Shown piece after piece: positions 9,188-18,995 of a DNA stretch of 64,000 bases. Numbering within the stretch: position 1 is the first letter of the stretch; every line of letters begins with the position of its first letter. The translations under genes and the position numbers were made by a program. The notes under the pieces are model-generated. The model had not been told where the DNA came from. It was given only the letters and a program-made list of their open reading frames with translations, and ran no database searches. This DNA comes from Luteimonas sp. BLCC-B24 (GTDB lineage: Bacteria > Pseudomonadota > Gammaproteobacteria > Xanthomonadales > Xanthomonadaceae), in assembly GCF_028550595.1 (NCBI RefSeq), contig NZ_JAQQGN010000005.1:215891-279890 (forward strand), read 5' to 3'.

Positions 9188-10780
9188 TCAGCCGTCGGTC
9201 TGCAGCAGCGAACGGCCGGTCATCTCGGCCGGCGCCTCGACGCCGAGCAGATCGAGGATCGTCGGCGCGAGATCGCGCAGGGCGCCGCCGCGACGCAGGC
9301 CGCCGCTGCGGCTGCCCACGTAGACCAGATCCACCGGACCCACGGTATGCGCGGTGTGCGGCTCACCGGTTTCCGGGTCGCGCATCATTTCCACGTTGCC
9401 GTGGTCGGCCGTGACCAGCAGTTCGCCGCCCTTGGCGCGCACGATCTCCACGATCTCGCCGACGGCGCGGTCGACGGTCTCCACGGCCTTGATCGCCGCC
9501 TCGAGCACGCCGGTGTGCCCGACCATGTCGGGATTGGCGAAATTGCACAGGATCACGTCGAAGCGCTCGTCGCGCACCGCCTGCACGAGCTTCGCGCAGA
9601 CTTCCGGCGCGCTCATTTCCGGCTGCAGGTCGTAGGTCGCGACCTTGGGGCTCGGCACCAGGATGCGGTCCTCGCCGGGATAGGGATCCTCGCGGCCGCC
9701 GCTCAGGAAGAACGTCACGTGCGCGTACTTCTCGGTCTCGGCGATGCGCAGCTGGGTCAGCCCGTGCGCGCCGAGCACCTCGCCCAGGGTGTTGGGCAGA
9801 TGGTCGGGGGCGAAGGCCAGCGGCGCCGGCAATGCCGCGTCGTATTCGGTGAGGCAGACGAACCGGGACAGCTGCGGGCGGCGGGCATCGAAGCCGTCGA
9901 ACTCGGGAGCGACGAACGCCGCGGTGAGCTGGCGCGCACGATCGGCGCGGAAGTTCATGAACACCACCGCGTCGCCGTCGGCCATCGGCACCGCGCCGTC
10001 GATGACGGTCGGCGCGACGAACTCGTCGTTCTCGTCGCGCGCATAGGCGGCCTGCAAGGCGGCCAGCGCATCGGGCGCGGACGCGCCGCGGGCCTCGACG
10101 ATCGCGTCCCAGGCCCGGCGCACACGGTCCCAGCGCTGGTCGCGGTCCATCGCGAAATAACGACCGCTGACGCTGGCCACGTGCGCGTTGCCGAGCGCCG
10201 CGCAGCGCGCCTGCAGCGCGCGCAGGCTGGCCTCGGCCGAACGCGGCGGCGTGTCGCGGCCATCGGTGAACGCGTGCACGGCCACGCGCGGGACACCGCG
10301 CCGCGCCGCCAGGTCGAGCATCGCGAACACGTGCGCCTCGTGGCTGTGCACGCCGCCCGGCGACAGCAGACCGAACACGTGCAAGGTGCCGCCGCCGGCG
10401 AGCGCCGCATCGCAGGCGGCGTTGAGTTCGGCATTGTCGAAGAAGCTGCCGTCCTCGATCGCCGCGTCCACGCGGGTGAGGTCCTGGTAGACGATGCGGC
10501 CGGCACCGATGTTCATGTGGCCGACTTCCGAGTTGCCCATCTGGCCGTCCGGCAGGCCGACATGCCGGCCCTCGGTGTGGATCAGCGTGGTCGGGTGGTC
10601 GGCCAGCAGGCGCCGCCAGATCGGCAGCTGGGCGAGCGCGATCGCGTTGTCGCGCGGATCGTCGCGGTGCCCCCAGCCGTCGAGGATCAACAGGACGACG
10701 GGGCGGGGACGGGAAGAACCGGTGGCATGCGGCACGACGTTCGGCCCAGTGACGAAAGACAGATGCGATTGTAGCGACAC
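9188..10780 (-). CDS. gpmI: 2,3-bisphosphoglycerate-independent phosphoglycerate mutase
   Basis: Interconverts 3- and 2-phosphoglycerate in glycolysis; Mn-dependent, cytoplasmic, alkaline-phosphatase superfamily. About 530 residues from GTG 10780, slightly longer than the usual 510-515. The first 25 residues before [10 protein letters not shown] are poorly conserved in style, and a GTG about 14 codons in is an alternative start. The phosphoserine nucleophile is Ser84 in [13 protein letters not shown]; metal-site motifs DGRDTPP and TADHGNVE are present. First gene of a minus-strand run with envC. Confidence 0.95.
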   Translation of the reverse strand: MSLQSHLSFVTGPNVVPHATGSSRPRPVVLLILDGWGHRDDPRDNAIALAQLPIWRRLLADHPTTLIHTEGRHVGLPDGQMGNSEVGHMNIGAGRIVYQDLTRVDAAIEDGSFFDNAELNAACDAALAGGGTLHVFGLLSPGGVHSHEAHVFAMLDLAARRGVPRVAVHAFTDGRDTPPRSAEASLRALQARCAALGNAHVASVSGRYFAMDRDQRWDRVRRAWDAIVEARGASAPDALAALQAAYARDENDEFVAPTVIDGAVPMADGDAVVFMNFRADRARQLTAAFVAPEFDGFDARRPQLSRFVCLTEYDAALPAPLAFAPDHLPNTLGEVLGAHGLTQLRIAETEKYAHVTFFLSGGREDPYPGEDRILVPSPKVATYDLQPEMSAPEVCAKLVQAVRDERFDVILCNFANPDMVGHTGVLEAAIKAVETVDRAVGEIVEIVRAKGGELLVTADHGNVEMMRDPETGEPHTAHTVGPVDLVYVGSRSGGLRRGGALRDLAPTILDLLGVEAPAEMTGRSLLQTDG

Positions 10781-10841
10781 GGCGTCACGCTACGTTGCAC
10801 ACGGGCTGCGCGCCCGCCCGCCATCCAACGAGGTCACGCCC

Positions 10842-11585
10842 ATGATTCCAGTCCACGCACGCACCGGTTCCGCGCCCCTGCTGCTCGCGGTCGCGCTCGC
10901 CCTGGCGACGGGCGGCGCGCTGGCCCAGGAGGACATCTCCAAGGTCAATGGCGGCGTCAGCGCCGAATCCGGCCAGACCTACCGCGACCTGAGCACCGTC
11001 AACGGCGGCATCCGCATCGGCGACGGCGTGCGGCTGCGCAACGCCGAGACCGTCAACGGCGGCATCCGCGGCGGCGACGGCCTCCAGGCCGAGGACATGG
11101 AAACCGTCAACGGCGGCATCAACCTGGGCGCGCGCGCCCAGGTCGAGACCCTGACCACGGTCAACGGCGGCGTGCGCCTGGGCACCGACGCGCGCGTGGG
11201 CCGTCACATCGAGAGCGTCAGCGGTGGCGTGTTCGTCGATCGCGGCGGCCATGTGGGCGGCAACGTCAGCACCGTCAACGGCGCGATCGGGCTCGTCGGC
11301 ACCGAAGTCGCCGGCGATGTGAAAACCGTCAACGGCGACGTGACCATCGGCGCCGGCTCCCGGGTCCGCGGCCGGCTGACGATCGAAAAGCCCTCGTCGA
11401 ACTGGTTCCCCGTCACGATCAACCGGCGCAACCCGCGGGTGGTCATCGGCCCGGGGGCGGTCGTCGACGGTCCACTGGAATTCAAGCGCGAGGTCACCCT
11501 GTACGTGCACACGAGTGCGCGCACCGGCGCGATCACGGGCGCGACGCCGATCGCCTACGACACGCCGCGCGCGCCGCAGGAATGA
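10842..11585 (+). CDS. Secreted TVNGG-repeat protein (predicted beta-solenoid)
   Basis: 247 residues from ATG 10842; longer upstream frames overlap gpmI and lack a leader. A signal peptide ends at GGALAQE. The mature part is eight tandem units of about 18-19 residues, each opening with a variant of (S/T)-V-N-G-G (SKVNGG, STVNGG, three ETVNGG/TTVNGG-type units, ESVSGG, STVNGA, KTVNGD). The motif's short period and alternating hydrophobics suggest a right-handed beta-solenoid, akin to polymer-forming or DUF4097-like repeats. The last 70 residues are non-repetitive and end with a YVHTSA strand. Function unknown; secreted or periplasmic. Divergent from gpmI with only 61 bases between starts. Confidence 0.8.
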   Translation: MIPVHARTGSAPLLLAVALALATGGALAQEDISKVNGGVSAESGQTYRDLSTVNGGIRIGDGVRLRNAETVNGGIRGGDGLQAEDMETVNGGINLGARAQVETLTTVNGGVRLGTDARVGRHIESVSGGVFVDRGGHVGGNVSTVNGAIGLVGTEVAGDVKTVNGDVTIGAGSRVRGRLTIEKPSSNWFPVTINRRNPRVVIGPGAVVDGPLEFKREVTLYVHTSARTGAITGATPIAYDTPRAPQE

Positions 11586-11701
11586 ACCGGCGCAGGGTGC
11601 CGCGCGCGCCGCCGTGCAGGCGCATGCGGTGGCCCCACGCGGCGCCACGCAGCGCGCGCGAGCGCCGCGCCGGCCGCCGCGCATCCCCGGGTGAACGCAC
11701 G

Positions 11702-11707
11702 TATATT
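11702..11707 (+). promoter_or_regulatory. Predicted -10 element for the M28 peptidase gene
   Basis: TATATT (5 of 6 to consensus) 33 bases before the ATG, in a GC-rich surround; no clear -35 partner. The following leader carries CTGGAGG, a good ribosome site. Confidence 0.4.
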
Positions 11708-11739
11708 GCGGCCTCCATGGTTGTTCTGGAGGTTCCCGG

Positions 11740-13446
11740 ATGCGTCACTCCCCTCTTCTGCTGGCGTTGCCGCTCGCACTGGCGCTCGCCGCCTGCGGCC
11801 GCGACGACGCGGCGCCCGATGCCGCGACGACGCTGCCCGATGCCCAGGCCGCGCACACGTTCTCGGCCGACATCACCGCCGACGATTTCGACGAGCTGGT
11901 GAAGACCCTGGCCTCGGACGAATTCGGCGGCCGCGCCCCGGGCACCGACGGCGAGGAGAAGACCGTCGAGTACATCAAGGCCCAGTTCGAACGCATCGGG
12001 CTGCAGCCCGGCGGCGACAACAACGGCTGGTACCAGACCGTGCCGATGATCGAGACCACGGCCGACCCGTCGACGGTGCTCAGGCTCACCACCAGCGCCG
12101 GCGCGCGTGAACTCGCCTTCGGCGACGACATGGTGATCGGCACACGCTCCGGGCAGACCGACGTCAACGTGGCCGACAGCGAACTGGTGTTCGTGGGCTA
12201 CGGCGTCGATGCGCCGGAGCAGAACTGGAACGACTACGCCGGCCTCGACGTCACCGGAAAGACCGTCGTGATCCTGGTCAACGATCCGGGCTTCCACGCC
12301 CAAGACGCGACGCTGTTCGGCGGCGAGCGCATGACCTACTACGGCCGCTGGACCTACAAGTTCGAGGAAGCCGCGCGCAAGGGCGCGGCCGCGGCGCTGA
12401 TCGTGCACGACACGCCGGGCGCGTCCTACGGCTGGGACGTGGTGCGGAATTCCTGGTCGGGGGCGCAGTTCGACCTGCGCGCCGAGGACGATCCGGAGCC
12501 GCGCCTGCCGGCGCAGGGCTGGATCACCGGCGAGGTGGCCACGCAGCTGTTCGCCGATGCGGGCCTGGATCTCGACGCGCAGATCAAGGCCGCCAATACC
12601 CGCGGTTTCAAGCCGGTGCCGCTGAACGCCACGGTGTCGTTCGACCTCAAGAGCACGATCGCCGAGAAGAGCTCGCGCAACGTGGTCGGCATCCTGCCGG
12701 GCACCGAGACGCCGGACGAGGCGGTGCTGTATCTGGCGCACTGGGATCACCTGGGCACGCACGAGGGTGACGGCGAGGATCTGATCTACAACGGCGCGAT
12801 CGACAACGCGACCGGCGTGGCCGGCATCATCGAGATCGCCGAGAAGTTCGCCACCACCGAGCCGAAGCCGAAGCGCTCGCTGGTGTTCCTGGCGGTGACG
12901 CTGGAGGAATCGGGGCTGCTCGGCAGCAAATACTACGTCGCCCAGCCGAGCATCGATCTCGCGCGCACGGTGGGCGTGATCAATCTCGATGCGATGAGCG
13001 TCGCCGGCCCCTCGCGCGACTTCGTGGTCACCGGCCTCGGCAATTCGGAGATGGAGGACATCCTCAAGACCTTCGCCGACCAGCAAAACCGCACACTGGT
13101 GGAAGAGAGCAATCCGGCCGGCGGCTTCTTCTTCCGCTCGGACCACTTCAACTTCGTCAAGGCCGGTGTGCCCGCGCTGTATGCCAAGGGCGGCAACGAT
13201 CTCGTCGACGGCGGCACCGCGGCCGGCCAGGCGGCGATCGACGACTACGCCAAGCGCTATCACCAGCCCAGCGACGAGTACAACCCGGACTGGAACCTCG
13301 AGGGCGTGGTGCAGGACCTCGAGGCGCTCTACGGCGTGGGCCGGGTGCTGGTCGACGACACCACGCGGTGGCCGAACTGGTACGAAGGCAATGCGTTCAA
13401 GGCCACGCGTGATGCGCAGCGCGCCGAGGCCGGTGGCGCGCCGTAA
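11740..13446 (+). CDS. M28-family zinc metallopeptidase, lipoprotein
   Basis: An aminopeptidase/carboxypeptidase-type dizinc hydrolase anchored in the envelope. 568 residues with lipoprotein signal peptide (LALAACG). A PA (protease-associated) domain occupies roughly 140-260 and the catalytic domain 320-540. Likely metal ligands: His334 in HWDHLG, Asp355 in DNATG, Glu389/Glu390 in LEESG, Asp417 in NLDAM, His508 in YHQPSDEY. ATG has CTGGAGG ahead of it. Substrate cannot be read from sequence; related xanthomonad proteins are annotated as M28 peptidases. Followed by a hairpin terminator. Confidence 0.93.
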   Translation: MRHSPLLLALPLALALAACGRDDAAPDAATTLPDAQAAHTFSADITADDFDELVKTLASDEFGGRAPGTDGEEKTVEYIKAQFERIGLQPGGDNNGWYQTVPMIETTADPSTVLRLTTSAGARELAFGDDMVIGTRSGQTDVNVADSELVFVGYGVDAPEQNWNDYAGLDVTGKTVVILVNDPGFHAQDATLFGGERMTYYGRWTYKFEEAARKGAAAALIVHDTPGASYGWDVVRNSWSGAQFDLRAEDDPEPRLPAQGWITGEVATQLFADAGLDLDAQIKAANTRGFKPVPLNATVSFDLKSTIAEKSSRNVVGILPGTETPDEAVLYLAHWDHLGTHEGDGEDLIYNGAIDNATGVAGIIEIAEKFATTEPKPKRSLVFLAVTLEESGLLGSKYYVAQPSIDLARTVGVINLDAMSVAGPSRDFVVTGLGNSEMEDILKTFADQQNRTLVEESNPAGGFFFRSDHFNFVKAGVPALYAKGGNDLVDGGTAAGQAAIDDYAKRYHQPSDEYNPDWNLEGVVQDLEALYGVGRVLVDDTTRWPNWYEGNAFKATRDAQRAEAGGAP

Positions 13447-13470
13447 GGCGCTCCGCAATGTGACTTCCCT

Positions 13471-13498
13471 CGAAGGGCGGCGGAAACGTCGCCCTTCG
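13471..13498 (+). terminator. Hairpin terminator after the M28 gene
   Basis: A perfect 9-bp stem (CGAAGGGCG/CGCCCTTCG) with a 10-nt loop, followed by TTCGTTCG. The tail is only moderately T-rich, but the stem is strong and well placed 24 bases after the stop. Confidence 0.6.
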
Positions 13499-13518
13499 TT
13501 CGTTCGAGGACCTCCCCA

Positions 13519-13914
13519 ATGACCCTGTCACTCGCCTATGTCTGTGTATTGCTCGCCGCGCTGCTGCCCTATCTGTGGGTCGGCATCGCCAAGGCCTCGG
13601 CCCCGCGTTACGACAATCGCGATCCCCGCGGCTGGATCGCGCGCCAGGACGATCCGCGGCTGCAGCGCGCCTACCACGCGCATTCGAACGCCCTGGAGGC
13701 CTTTGCGCCGTTCGCCGCGGCCGTGATCCTGGCGCAGCTGGCCGGTGTGGCACCGTCGACGATCGCCGGACTGGCGGTCGCCTTCGTCGTGCTGCGCATC
13801 GTGCACGGTGCGGCCTACATCGCCGATCGTGCGGCGTTGCGCAGTCTGGCCTGGTTCGGCGCCCTCGGCTGCGTGGTCACCCTGTTCGTGCGCGCAGCGC
13901 TGGCGGTCGGCTGA
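13519..13914 (+). CDS. MAPEG-family membrane protein
   Basis: 131 residues with four predicted transmembrane helices (about 3-23, 60-80, 83-103, 110-130). The signature region around NRDPRGWIARQ and RAYHAHSNALEAFAPFAAAV matches the MAPEG family (glutathione- and eicosanoid-metabolism relatives); bacterial members of this short type have unassigned activity. GAGG ribosome site 7 nt before ATG. The next gene starts two bases after its stop, suggesting an operon with the HAD phosphatase. Confidence 0.9.
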   Translation: MTLSLAYVCVLLAALLPYLWVGIAKASAPRYDNRDPRGWIARQDDPRLQRAYHAHSNALEAFAPFAAAVILAQLAGVAPSTIAGLAVAFVVLRIVHGAAYIADRAALRSLAWFGALGCVVTLFVRAALAVG

Positions 13915-13916
13915 GC

Positions 13917-14552
13917 GTGGACGGGGCGCCGCACCGCACGCAGGACGCGCGTGATCTGGCGCTGTTCGATTTCGACGGCACGATCACCACGCGCGAGACG
14001 TTTCCTGATTTCATCCGCCGCGCGATTCCGCCACGGCGGCGCGCGCTCGGCACCGCGGTGTTCGCGCCGTTTGTGGTCGGCTACAAACTCAAGCTGGTGC
14101 CGGTGCATGCGTTACGCACGACGCTGGTGCGCTATGCGTTCAAGAATGTTCCGCTCGCGGAGGTCGAGGCCGCCGGCGCATCGCTCGCCGCCGATCTGCT
14201 GCCGACACTGGTACGTCCGGCGATGCAGGCGCGCATCGACTGGCACCGGGCACGCGGCGACACGGTGGTCGTGGTCTCGGGCGGCTTCGACGTCTACCTG
14301 GCGCCGTGGTGCCGGGCCCAGGGCCTCGACTGGATCTGCTCGTCGCTGGAAGCGCGCGACGGCGTGCTCACCGGACGCTATGCCGGCGCGCAATGCGTGG
14401 CCGAGGAGAAGGCGCGCCGCGTGCGCGAACGCTACGACCTCGCCGGCTACCGTGCGGTCCACGCCTACGGCGACACGCACGAGGACCACGCCCTGCTCGC
14501 CCTGGCGCACCACGCCACGTATCGCGGCGCGGCCTGGACGGCGCCGGCATGA
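13917..14552 (+). CDS. HAD-IB family phosphatase
   Basis: A 211-residue SerB-like haloacid dehalogenase hydrolase. Motif I DFDGT gives nucleophile Asp18 and acid Asp20; motif II is VVSGG; motif III/IV is YGDTHED. The cap between motifs I and II carries the FPDFIRR and YKLKLVP segments typical of HAD-IB proteins that also include YfhB and CicA types. GTG 13917 is chosen because it lies two bases after the MAPEG stop and just before the first conserved strand. The 3' end overlaps the next gene (ATGA). Substrate unknown; a phospholipid- or sugar-phosphate substrate is possible. Confidence 0.87.
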   Translation: MDGAPHRTQDARDLALFDFDGTITTRETFPDFIRRAIPPRRRALGTAVFAPFVVGYKLKLVPVHALRTTLVRYAFKNVPLAEVEAAGASLAADLLPTLVRPAMQARIDWHRARGDTVVVVSGGFDVYLAPWCRAQGLDWICSSLEARDGVLTGRYAGAQCVAEEKARRVRERYDLAGYRAVHAYGDTHEDHALLALAHHATYRGAAWTAPA

Positions 14553-14848
14553 CCGCGCCCGTGCGCCTGCAGCTCTCGCGTCGCCGCGGCTTCGACCTGC
14601 AGGCGCACTCGCAGGCGGTGAACGGCTTGCCGGCCACCGTCGTGGCACGCCCCGGACGCTGGGGCAATCCGTTCCGGATCGGCGTCGACGGCGACCGCGC
14701 GACCTGTGTCGCGCGTTTCGCCGCGCAGCTCGAGGCGCAGCCACATACGCTGGATCTCGCCCCGCTGCGCGGCCGCAACCTCGCCTGCTGGTGCAGCCTC
14801 GACGGGCCCTGCCACGCCGACGTGCTGCTGGCGCGCGCGAACGCCTGA
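14549..14848 (+). CDS. DUF4326 domain protein
   Basis: 99 residues, ATGA overlap with the HAD gene. DUF4326 proteins are short, with PGRWGNPF near the middle and a Cys cluster near the C-terminus; both are visible (GRWGNPFRIG at about 36-45, and NLACWCSLDGPCHADVLL), which looks like a metal-binding or nucleotide-binding corner. No biochemical role established to my knowledge. Translational coupling suggests a shared function or at least shared expression with the phosphatase. Ends 9 bases before the convergent tyrS stop. Confidence 0.88.
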   Translation: MTAPVRLQLSRRRGFDLQAHSQAVNGLPATVVARPGRWGNPFRIGVDGDRATCVARFAAQLEAQPHTLDLAPLRGRNLACWCSLDGPCHADVLLARANA

Positions 14849-14857
14849 CGGCCGGAA

Positions 14858-16066
14858 TCAGCCCGCGACCAGCCGCACCCGGGCGAAGTTGCGCTTGCCG
14901 ACCTGCAGCACGCCCTCGAAGCCGGGTCTGAATTCCAGGCCGGCATCTTCGACCACCACGCCGTCCACCTTGACCGCGCGCTCCTTGAGCTTGCGGTTGG
15001 CTTCCGAATTGCTGGGGGTGATGCCGGCGACGGTGAGCAGCGCGGCGATGCGCAGGCCCTCGGCCGGCACGGTCACGTCCTGCAGCGGCAACAGCGAGAC
15101 GTCGCCTTCGCCCGAGATCGCGACCTGCCAGCCGCGGATGGCGAGCTCGGCCGCCTCGGCGTCATGGAAGCGCGTGGCGATCTCGCGCGCCAGGCGCAGC
15201 TTGACGTCGCGCGGGTTCAACGTGCCGGCCTCGACCTCGGCCTTGAGCGCCTTCGCCTCGTCGATGCCGATCTCGAAGCTCAGCAGCTCGATCCAGTCCC
15301 ACATCAGCGCATCGCCGATCTTCATGGTCTTGTTGACCATGTCGATCGCAGGCTCGGTCACGCCGATGTAGTTGCCGAGCGACTTGCCCATCTTGTTGAC
15401 GCCGTCGAGGCCGACCAGCAGCGGCATCGTCAGCACGATCTGCGGCGACTGGCCGTGGCTCTCCTGCAGGCCGCGGCCCATCAGCAGGTTGAATTTCTGG
15501 TCGGTGCCGCCGCATTCGACGTCGGCCTTCAACGCGACCGAGTCGTACCCCTGCACCAGCGGATACAGGAATTCGTGGATCGCGATCGGTTGCTGGGCGG
15601 CATAGCGCTTGGCGAAATCGTCGCGCTCGAGCATCCGCGCCACGGTGTGCGAGGACGCCAGGCGGATCATGTCGGCCGCGCCCATCGCGCCGAACCATTC
15701 GGAATTGAAGCGGACTTCGGTCTTCGCCGCGTCGAGCACCTTGAACACCTGGGCCTTGTAGGTCTCGGCGTTGGCCAGCACGTCCTCGCGCGACAGCGAC
15801 TTGCGCGTGGCGCTCTTGCCCGAGGGGTCGCCTATCATTCCGGTGAAGTCGCCGATCAGGAAGATCACCGTATGGCCGAGGTCCTGGAACTGGCGCAACT
15901 TGTTCAGCAGCACCGTGTGGCCCAGATGCAGGTCCGGCGCCGTGGGGTCGAAGCCGGCCTTGATCCGGAGCGGGCGGCCGAGCTGCAGACGCGCTTCGAG
16001 GTCCTCACGCTTGAGGATCTCGTCGGTGCCGCGGGCGATCAGGTCGAGGGCATGGGCTGGGGACAT
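14858..16066 (-). CDS. tyrS: Tyrosyl-tRNA synthetase
   Basis: Class I aminoacyl-tRNA synthetase charging tRNA-Tyr. 402 residues from ATG 16066, matching the roughly 400-residue TyrZ-like proteins of this family; a GTG 16 codons upstream gives a non-conserved extension. HIGH motif is HLGH (47-50), KMSKS is KMGKS (225-229), and the tyrosine pocket includes GFDPT and [19 protein letters not shown], the latter in two pieces around VECGG. The C-terminal S4 RNA-binding domain is about 335-400. Convergent with DUF4326. Confidence 0.96.
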   Translation of the reverse strand: MSPAHALDLIARGTDEILKREDLEARLQLGRPLRIKAGFDPTAPDLHLGHTVLLNKLRQFQDLGHTVIFLIGDFTGMIGDPSGKSATRKSLSREDVLANAETYKAQVFKVLDAAKTEVRFNSEWFGAMGAADMIRLASSHTVARMLERDDFAKRYAAQQPIAIHEFLYPLVQGYDSVALKADVECGGTDQKFNLLMGRGLQESHGQSPQIVLTMPLLVGLDGVNKMGKSLGNYIGVTEPAIDMVNKTMKIGDALMWDWIELLSFEIGIDEAKALKAEVEAGTLNPRDVKLRLAREIATRFHDAEAAELAIRGWQVAISGEGDVSLLPLQDVTVPAEGLRIAALLTVAGITPSNSEANRKLKERAVKVDGVVVEDAGLEFRPGFEGVLQVGKRNFARVRLVAG

Positions 16067-16193
16067 CGCGGGCACTCTCGTTCGTGAAGCATTCGTGACG
16101 GCGCGCGTATTCACGATGTGAACGGCTCGCCGCTGTTCGTTAAAGGGTCGTTAGGTCCTGTCCGTGGACAAAATTCCCAATCCACTCAAGCAT

Positions 16194-16222
16194 TTGACGC
16201 AGGGACCTCACATCTCTATGTT
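16194..16222 (+). promoter_or_regulatory. Sigma70-type promoter for the M23 peptidase
   Basis: -35 TTGACG (16194-16199), 17-bp spacer, -10 TATGTT (16217-16222), predicted start near 16229, giving a leader of about 35 nt. This is the best-matching promoter in the window. Confidence 0.7.
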
Positions 16223-16263
16223 ACCCCGCTGACACGTCTTTCACGCCATCCGGGATCCCCACG

Positions 16264-17736
16264 ATGACGACATCTGTCCCGCCACCGCAGGGCGACGCGC
16301 ACCACCAGCGGGTGCTCCACGACAACCTGCAGGCCGCGGCACGGAACACGGCACGCGAGAGCGCCCAGCGCCGGGTCGAGCTGTATCCGGGGCGATGGAC
16401 GCGGCGCGACTGGGCGCACGTGAGTCTGTTCGCGACCGTCGGCGCCCTGGTGGTGGCCCTGGTGCCCGGCCTGTCCCACGCGATGCGCGACGACCAGACC
16501 GAGGCCCACGCCCAGGTGACCATGGCGCTGGCCCTGCCGCCGCTGACCGCCGCGCAGCGCAACGCGCAGCAGATGCACGACAACTGGCAGCTGGTGACCG
16601 TCGAGCGCGGCCAGACCCTCGGTTCGATCTTCTCCGAACTCGGCCTGCCGGCCTCGACGATGCACCGCATCCTCGAACTGCCCGATGCCAAGGCCAAGCT
16701 CACGCGCATGCGCCCGGGCACCGAGCTCGGCTTCGACCTCGCTGCCGACGGCACGCTCAACAAGCTGCGCTACGACCGCAGCGACACCGAGCGCGTCGAA
16801 CTCACCGTCGCCGGCGATGCGGTGCAGGAGCAGGTCATCGAGCGTCCGGTCGAGATCCGCAACGTGGTCATCAGCGGCAACGTCGGCCGCTCGCTGTTCC
16901 ATTCGGCCCGCAAGCTGGGTCTGTCGGGCGCGAACATCAACACGCTGACCGACGAAGTCTTCAAGTACGACATCGACTTCAACACCGACGTCACCCAGAA
17001 CGACCGCTTCAGCGTGGTCGTCGAACAGGTGTGGCGCGAGGGCGAACTGATCCGCAGCGGCCCGGTGCAGGCGGCGGTGTTCACCGCCAAGGGCAAGCCG
17101 TTCACCGCGTTCCGCTTCGAGCAGGACGGCAAGGCCGAGTATTACAACGCCGACGGCCGTCCGCTGAAGAAGAGCTTCATCCGCATGCCGATCCAGTACG
17201 CGCGCCTGAGCTCGCGTTTCGGCAACCGGCGCCACCCGGTGCTGGGCACCTCGCGCATGCACAAGGGCGTCGACTACGCGGCGCCGACCGGCACGCCGAT
17301 CATGGCCGCCGGCGATGCGCGCGTGCAGTTCCGCGGTGTGCAGGGTGGCTACGGCAACACCGTCATCCTCGACCATGGCCGTGGCCACACCACGCTGTAC
17401 GCGCACATGTCGCGCTTCGGCAACATCCGTCAGGGCCAGCGCGTGGCCCAGGGCACGGTGATCGGCTACGTCGGCACCACCGGCCTGTCGACCGGTCCGC
17501 ATCTGCATTACGAATTCCGCGTCAACGGCGTGCACCGCAACCCGCTGGAGCACACCCTGCCCGAGCCCGATCCGCTCACCGGCGCCGCGCTGGCGCGCTT
17601 CCGCCAGCAGACCGGCCCGGCCCTGGCCCGCATCCGCGAGGTCGAGGACGTGCTCTACGCCCAGTTGCCGCCCGCGCCGGACCCGGATCGCCAGGTGGCC
17701 GCTTCGGCGCCACGCAGCGGCAACGGCCGCGGTTGA
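16264..17736 (+). CDS. M23 murein DD-endopeptidase (MepM/OapA-like)
   Basis: Cuts peptide cross-links in peptidoglycan. 490 residues, inner-membrane anchored by one helix (about 51-70, with a short cytoplasmic N-terminus). An OapA/LysM-like domain covers about 105-190 (VERGQTLGSIFSELG). The M23 catalytic domain is about 300-430 with intact zinc ligands His333 and Asp337 (HKGVDY) and His413/His415 in HLHYE. Unlike EnvC in this window, it should be active. The promoter sits 42-70 bases upstream; a strong hairpin follows, then anmK, so wall cutting and anhydro-MurNAc recycling lie side by side. Confidence 0.93.
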   Translation: MTTSVPPPQGDAHHQRVLHDNLQAAARNTARESAQRRVELYPGRWTRRDWAHVSLFATVGALVVALVPGLSHAMRDDQTEAHAQVTMALALPPLTAAQRNAQQMHDNWQLVTVERGQTLGSIFSELGLPASTMHRILELPDAKAKLTRMRPGTELGFDLAADGTLNKLRYDRSDTERVELTVAGDAVQEQVIERPVEIRNVVISGNVGRSLFHSARKLGLSGANINTLTDEVFKYDIDFNTDVTQNDRFSVVVEQVWREGELIRSGPVQAAVFTAKGKPFTAFRFEQDGKAEYYNADGRPLKKSFIRMPIQYARLSSRFGNRRHPVLGTSRMHKGVDYAAPTGTPIMAAGDARVQFRGVQGGYGNTVILDHGRGHTTLYAHMSRFGNIRQGQRVAQGTVIGYVGTTGLSTGPHLHYEFRVNGVHRNPLEHTLPEPDPLTGAALARFRQQTGPALARIREVEDVLYAQLPPAPDPDRQVAASAPRSGNGRG

Positions 17737-17741
17737 TCCCC

Positions 17742-17764
17742 ACGCCCGGCTTCGTGCCGGGCGT
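17742..17764 (+). terminator. Hairpin between M23 peptidase and anmK
   Basis: A perfect 9-bp stem ACGCCCGGC/GCCGGGCGT with loop TTCGT, 6 bases after the stop. No U-tract, so it may attenuate rather than end transcription, or stabilise the upstream mRNA. Confidence 0.45.
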
Positions 17765-17793
17765 TGCACATCCGACCTGCCGACGCACCCGCC

Positions 17794-18930
17794 ATGGCCG
17801 CGCACGCCCTGTATCTCGGCCTGATCTCGGGCACCAGCGTCGACGGCATCGACGCGGCGATCGTGCAGTTCGACGACGACCACGGCCTCTGCCGCGCCGC
17901 GATGCGTTTCGGCCGCACCTATCCCTGGGAGGCGGCGCTGCAGGCGCGGCTGGTCGCGCTGGGCCAGCAGGCCGGCGCGCTCACCCTGGACGACCTGGGT
18001 GAACTCGACACCCGGATCGCCGACGGCTTCGCCGATGCGGCCTGCCGCGCCCTGGCCGATGCCGGGCTGGCCGCCTCGGAGGTCGCGGCGATCGGCTCGC
18101 ACGGGCAGACGCTTCGGCACCGGCCGCTGGGCCGCGGCGGCGACGGCCGCGACGGCTTCACGCTGCAGCTCGGGGATCCTTCGCGCATCGCCGAGCGCAC
18201 CGGCATCCTCACCGTGGCCGACTTCCGCCGCCGCGACGTCGCCGCCGGTGGTCACGGCGCGCCGCTGCTGCCGGCGCTGCACGCGGCGCTGCTGCACGCC
18301 GACGGCGAGGACCGGGCGGTGCTCAATCTCGGCGGCATCGGCAACCTCACCCTGTTGCCGGGCGACGGCGCCGCGGTGCGCGGCTTCGACACCGGTCCGG
18401 CCAACGGCCTGATGGACGCGTGGTGCCAGCGCCACACCGGCGCCGCCTTCGACCGTGACGGCGCGCTGGCCGCAGGCGGCCGTGTCGACGCCGCGCTGCT
18501 CGAGCGGCTGCGCGCCGACCCGTGGTTCGCACTGCCGCCGCCGAAATCGACCGGTCGCGACCAGTTCCATCTCGACTGGGTGGGCGCCGCCCTGCGCGGC
18601 GACGAAGCCGTGGCCGACGTGCAGGCGACGCTGCTGGCGCTGAGTGCGCTCACGATCGCCGATGCGCTGCGCGCGGCCCAACCCGGCACGGCGCGTCTGA
18701 TCGCCTGCGGGGGCGGCGTGCACAACGCCGCGTTGACGCGGGCGCTGGCCGATGCGCTGCCGGGTGTCACCGTCGAGTCGAGCGCCGCGCACGGCCTCGA
18801 TCCCGACTACGTCGAGGCCATGGGCTTCGCGTGGCTGGCCCGGCGCACCCTGCTGGGGCTGCCGGGCAATTTGCCTTCGGTCACCGGCGCGGCCGGGCCG
18901 CGCATCCTCGGCGGCATCTATCCCGCCTGA
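17794..18930 (+). CDS. anmK: Anhydro-N-acetylmuramic acid kinase
   Basis: Phosphorylates and opens 1,6-anhydro-MurNAc to MurNAc-6-phosphate in cell-wall recycling. 378 residues from ATG 17794; a TTG ten codons earlier is the only longer option and would overlap the hairpin. The ATPase-fold signature [14 protein letters not shown] opens the protein, with LNLGGIGN and [12 protein letters not shown] in the middle and IACGGGVHN near the C-terminus, all in the sugar-kinase/Hsp70 superfamily pattern. The AmpG permease that imports its substrate class is encoded 0.5 kb downstream on the other strand. Confidence 0.95.
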   Translation: MAAHALYLGLISGTSVDGIDAAIVQFDDDHGLCRAAMRFGRTYPWEAALQARLVALGQQAGALTLDDLGELDTRIADGFADAACRALADAGLAASEVAAIGSHGQTLRHRPLGRGGDGRDGFTLQLGDPSRIAERTGILTVADFRRRDVAAGGHGAPLLPALHAALLHADGEDRAVLNLGGIGNLTLLPGDGAAVRGFDTGPANGLMDAWCQRHTGAAFDRDGALAAGGRVDAALLERLRADPWFALPPPKSTGRDQFHLDWVGAALRGDEAVADVQATLLALSALTIADALRAAQPGTARLIACGGGVHNAALTRALADALPGVTVESSAAHGLDPDYVEAMGFAWLARRTLLGLPGNLPSVTGAAGPRILGGIYPA

Positions 18931-18995
18931 GCGGCGCTCGCGTCGCCGGCTGACCTTCGACGGCGCTGCTGCAGCAGCGCGCGCGTGCGCGCCCG

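Noticed and set aside
8993..10774. A 593-codon plus-strand frame opposite gpmI and envC
   Set aside because: Antisense shadow of two well-recognised genes; composition is the usual His/Arg/Ala-rich mirror.
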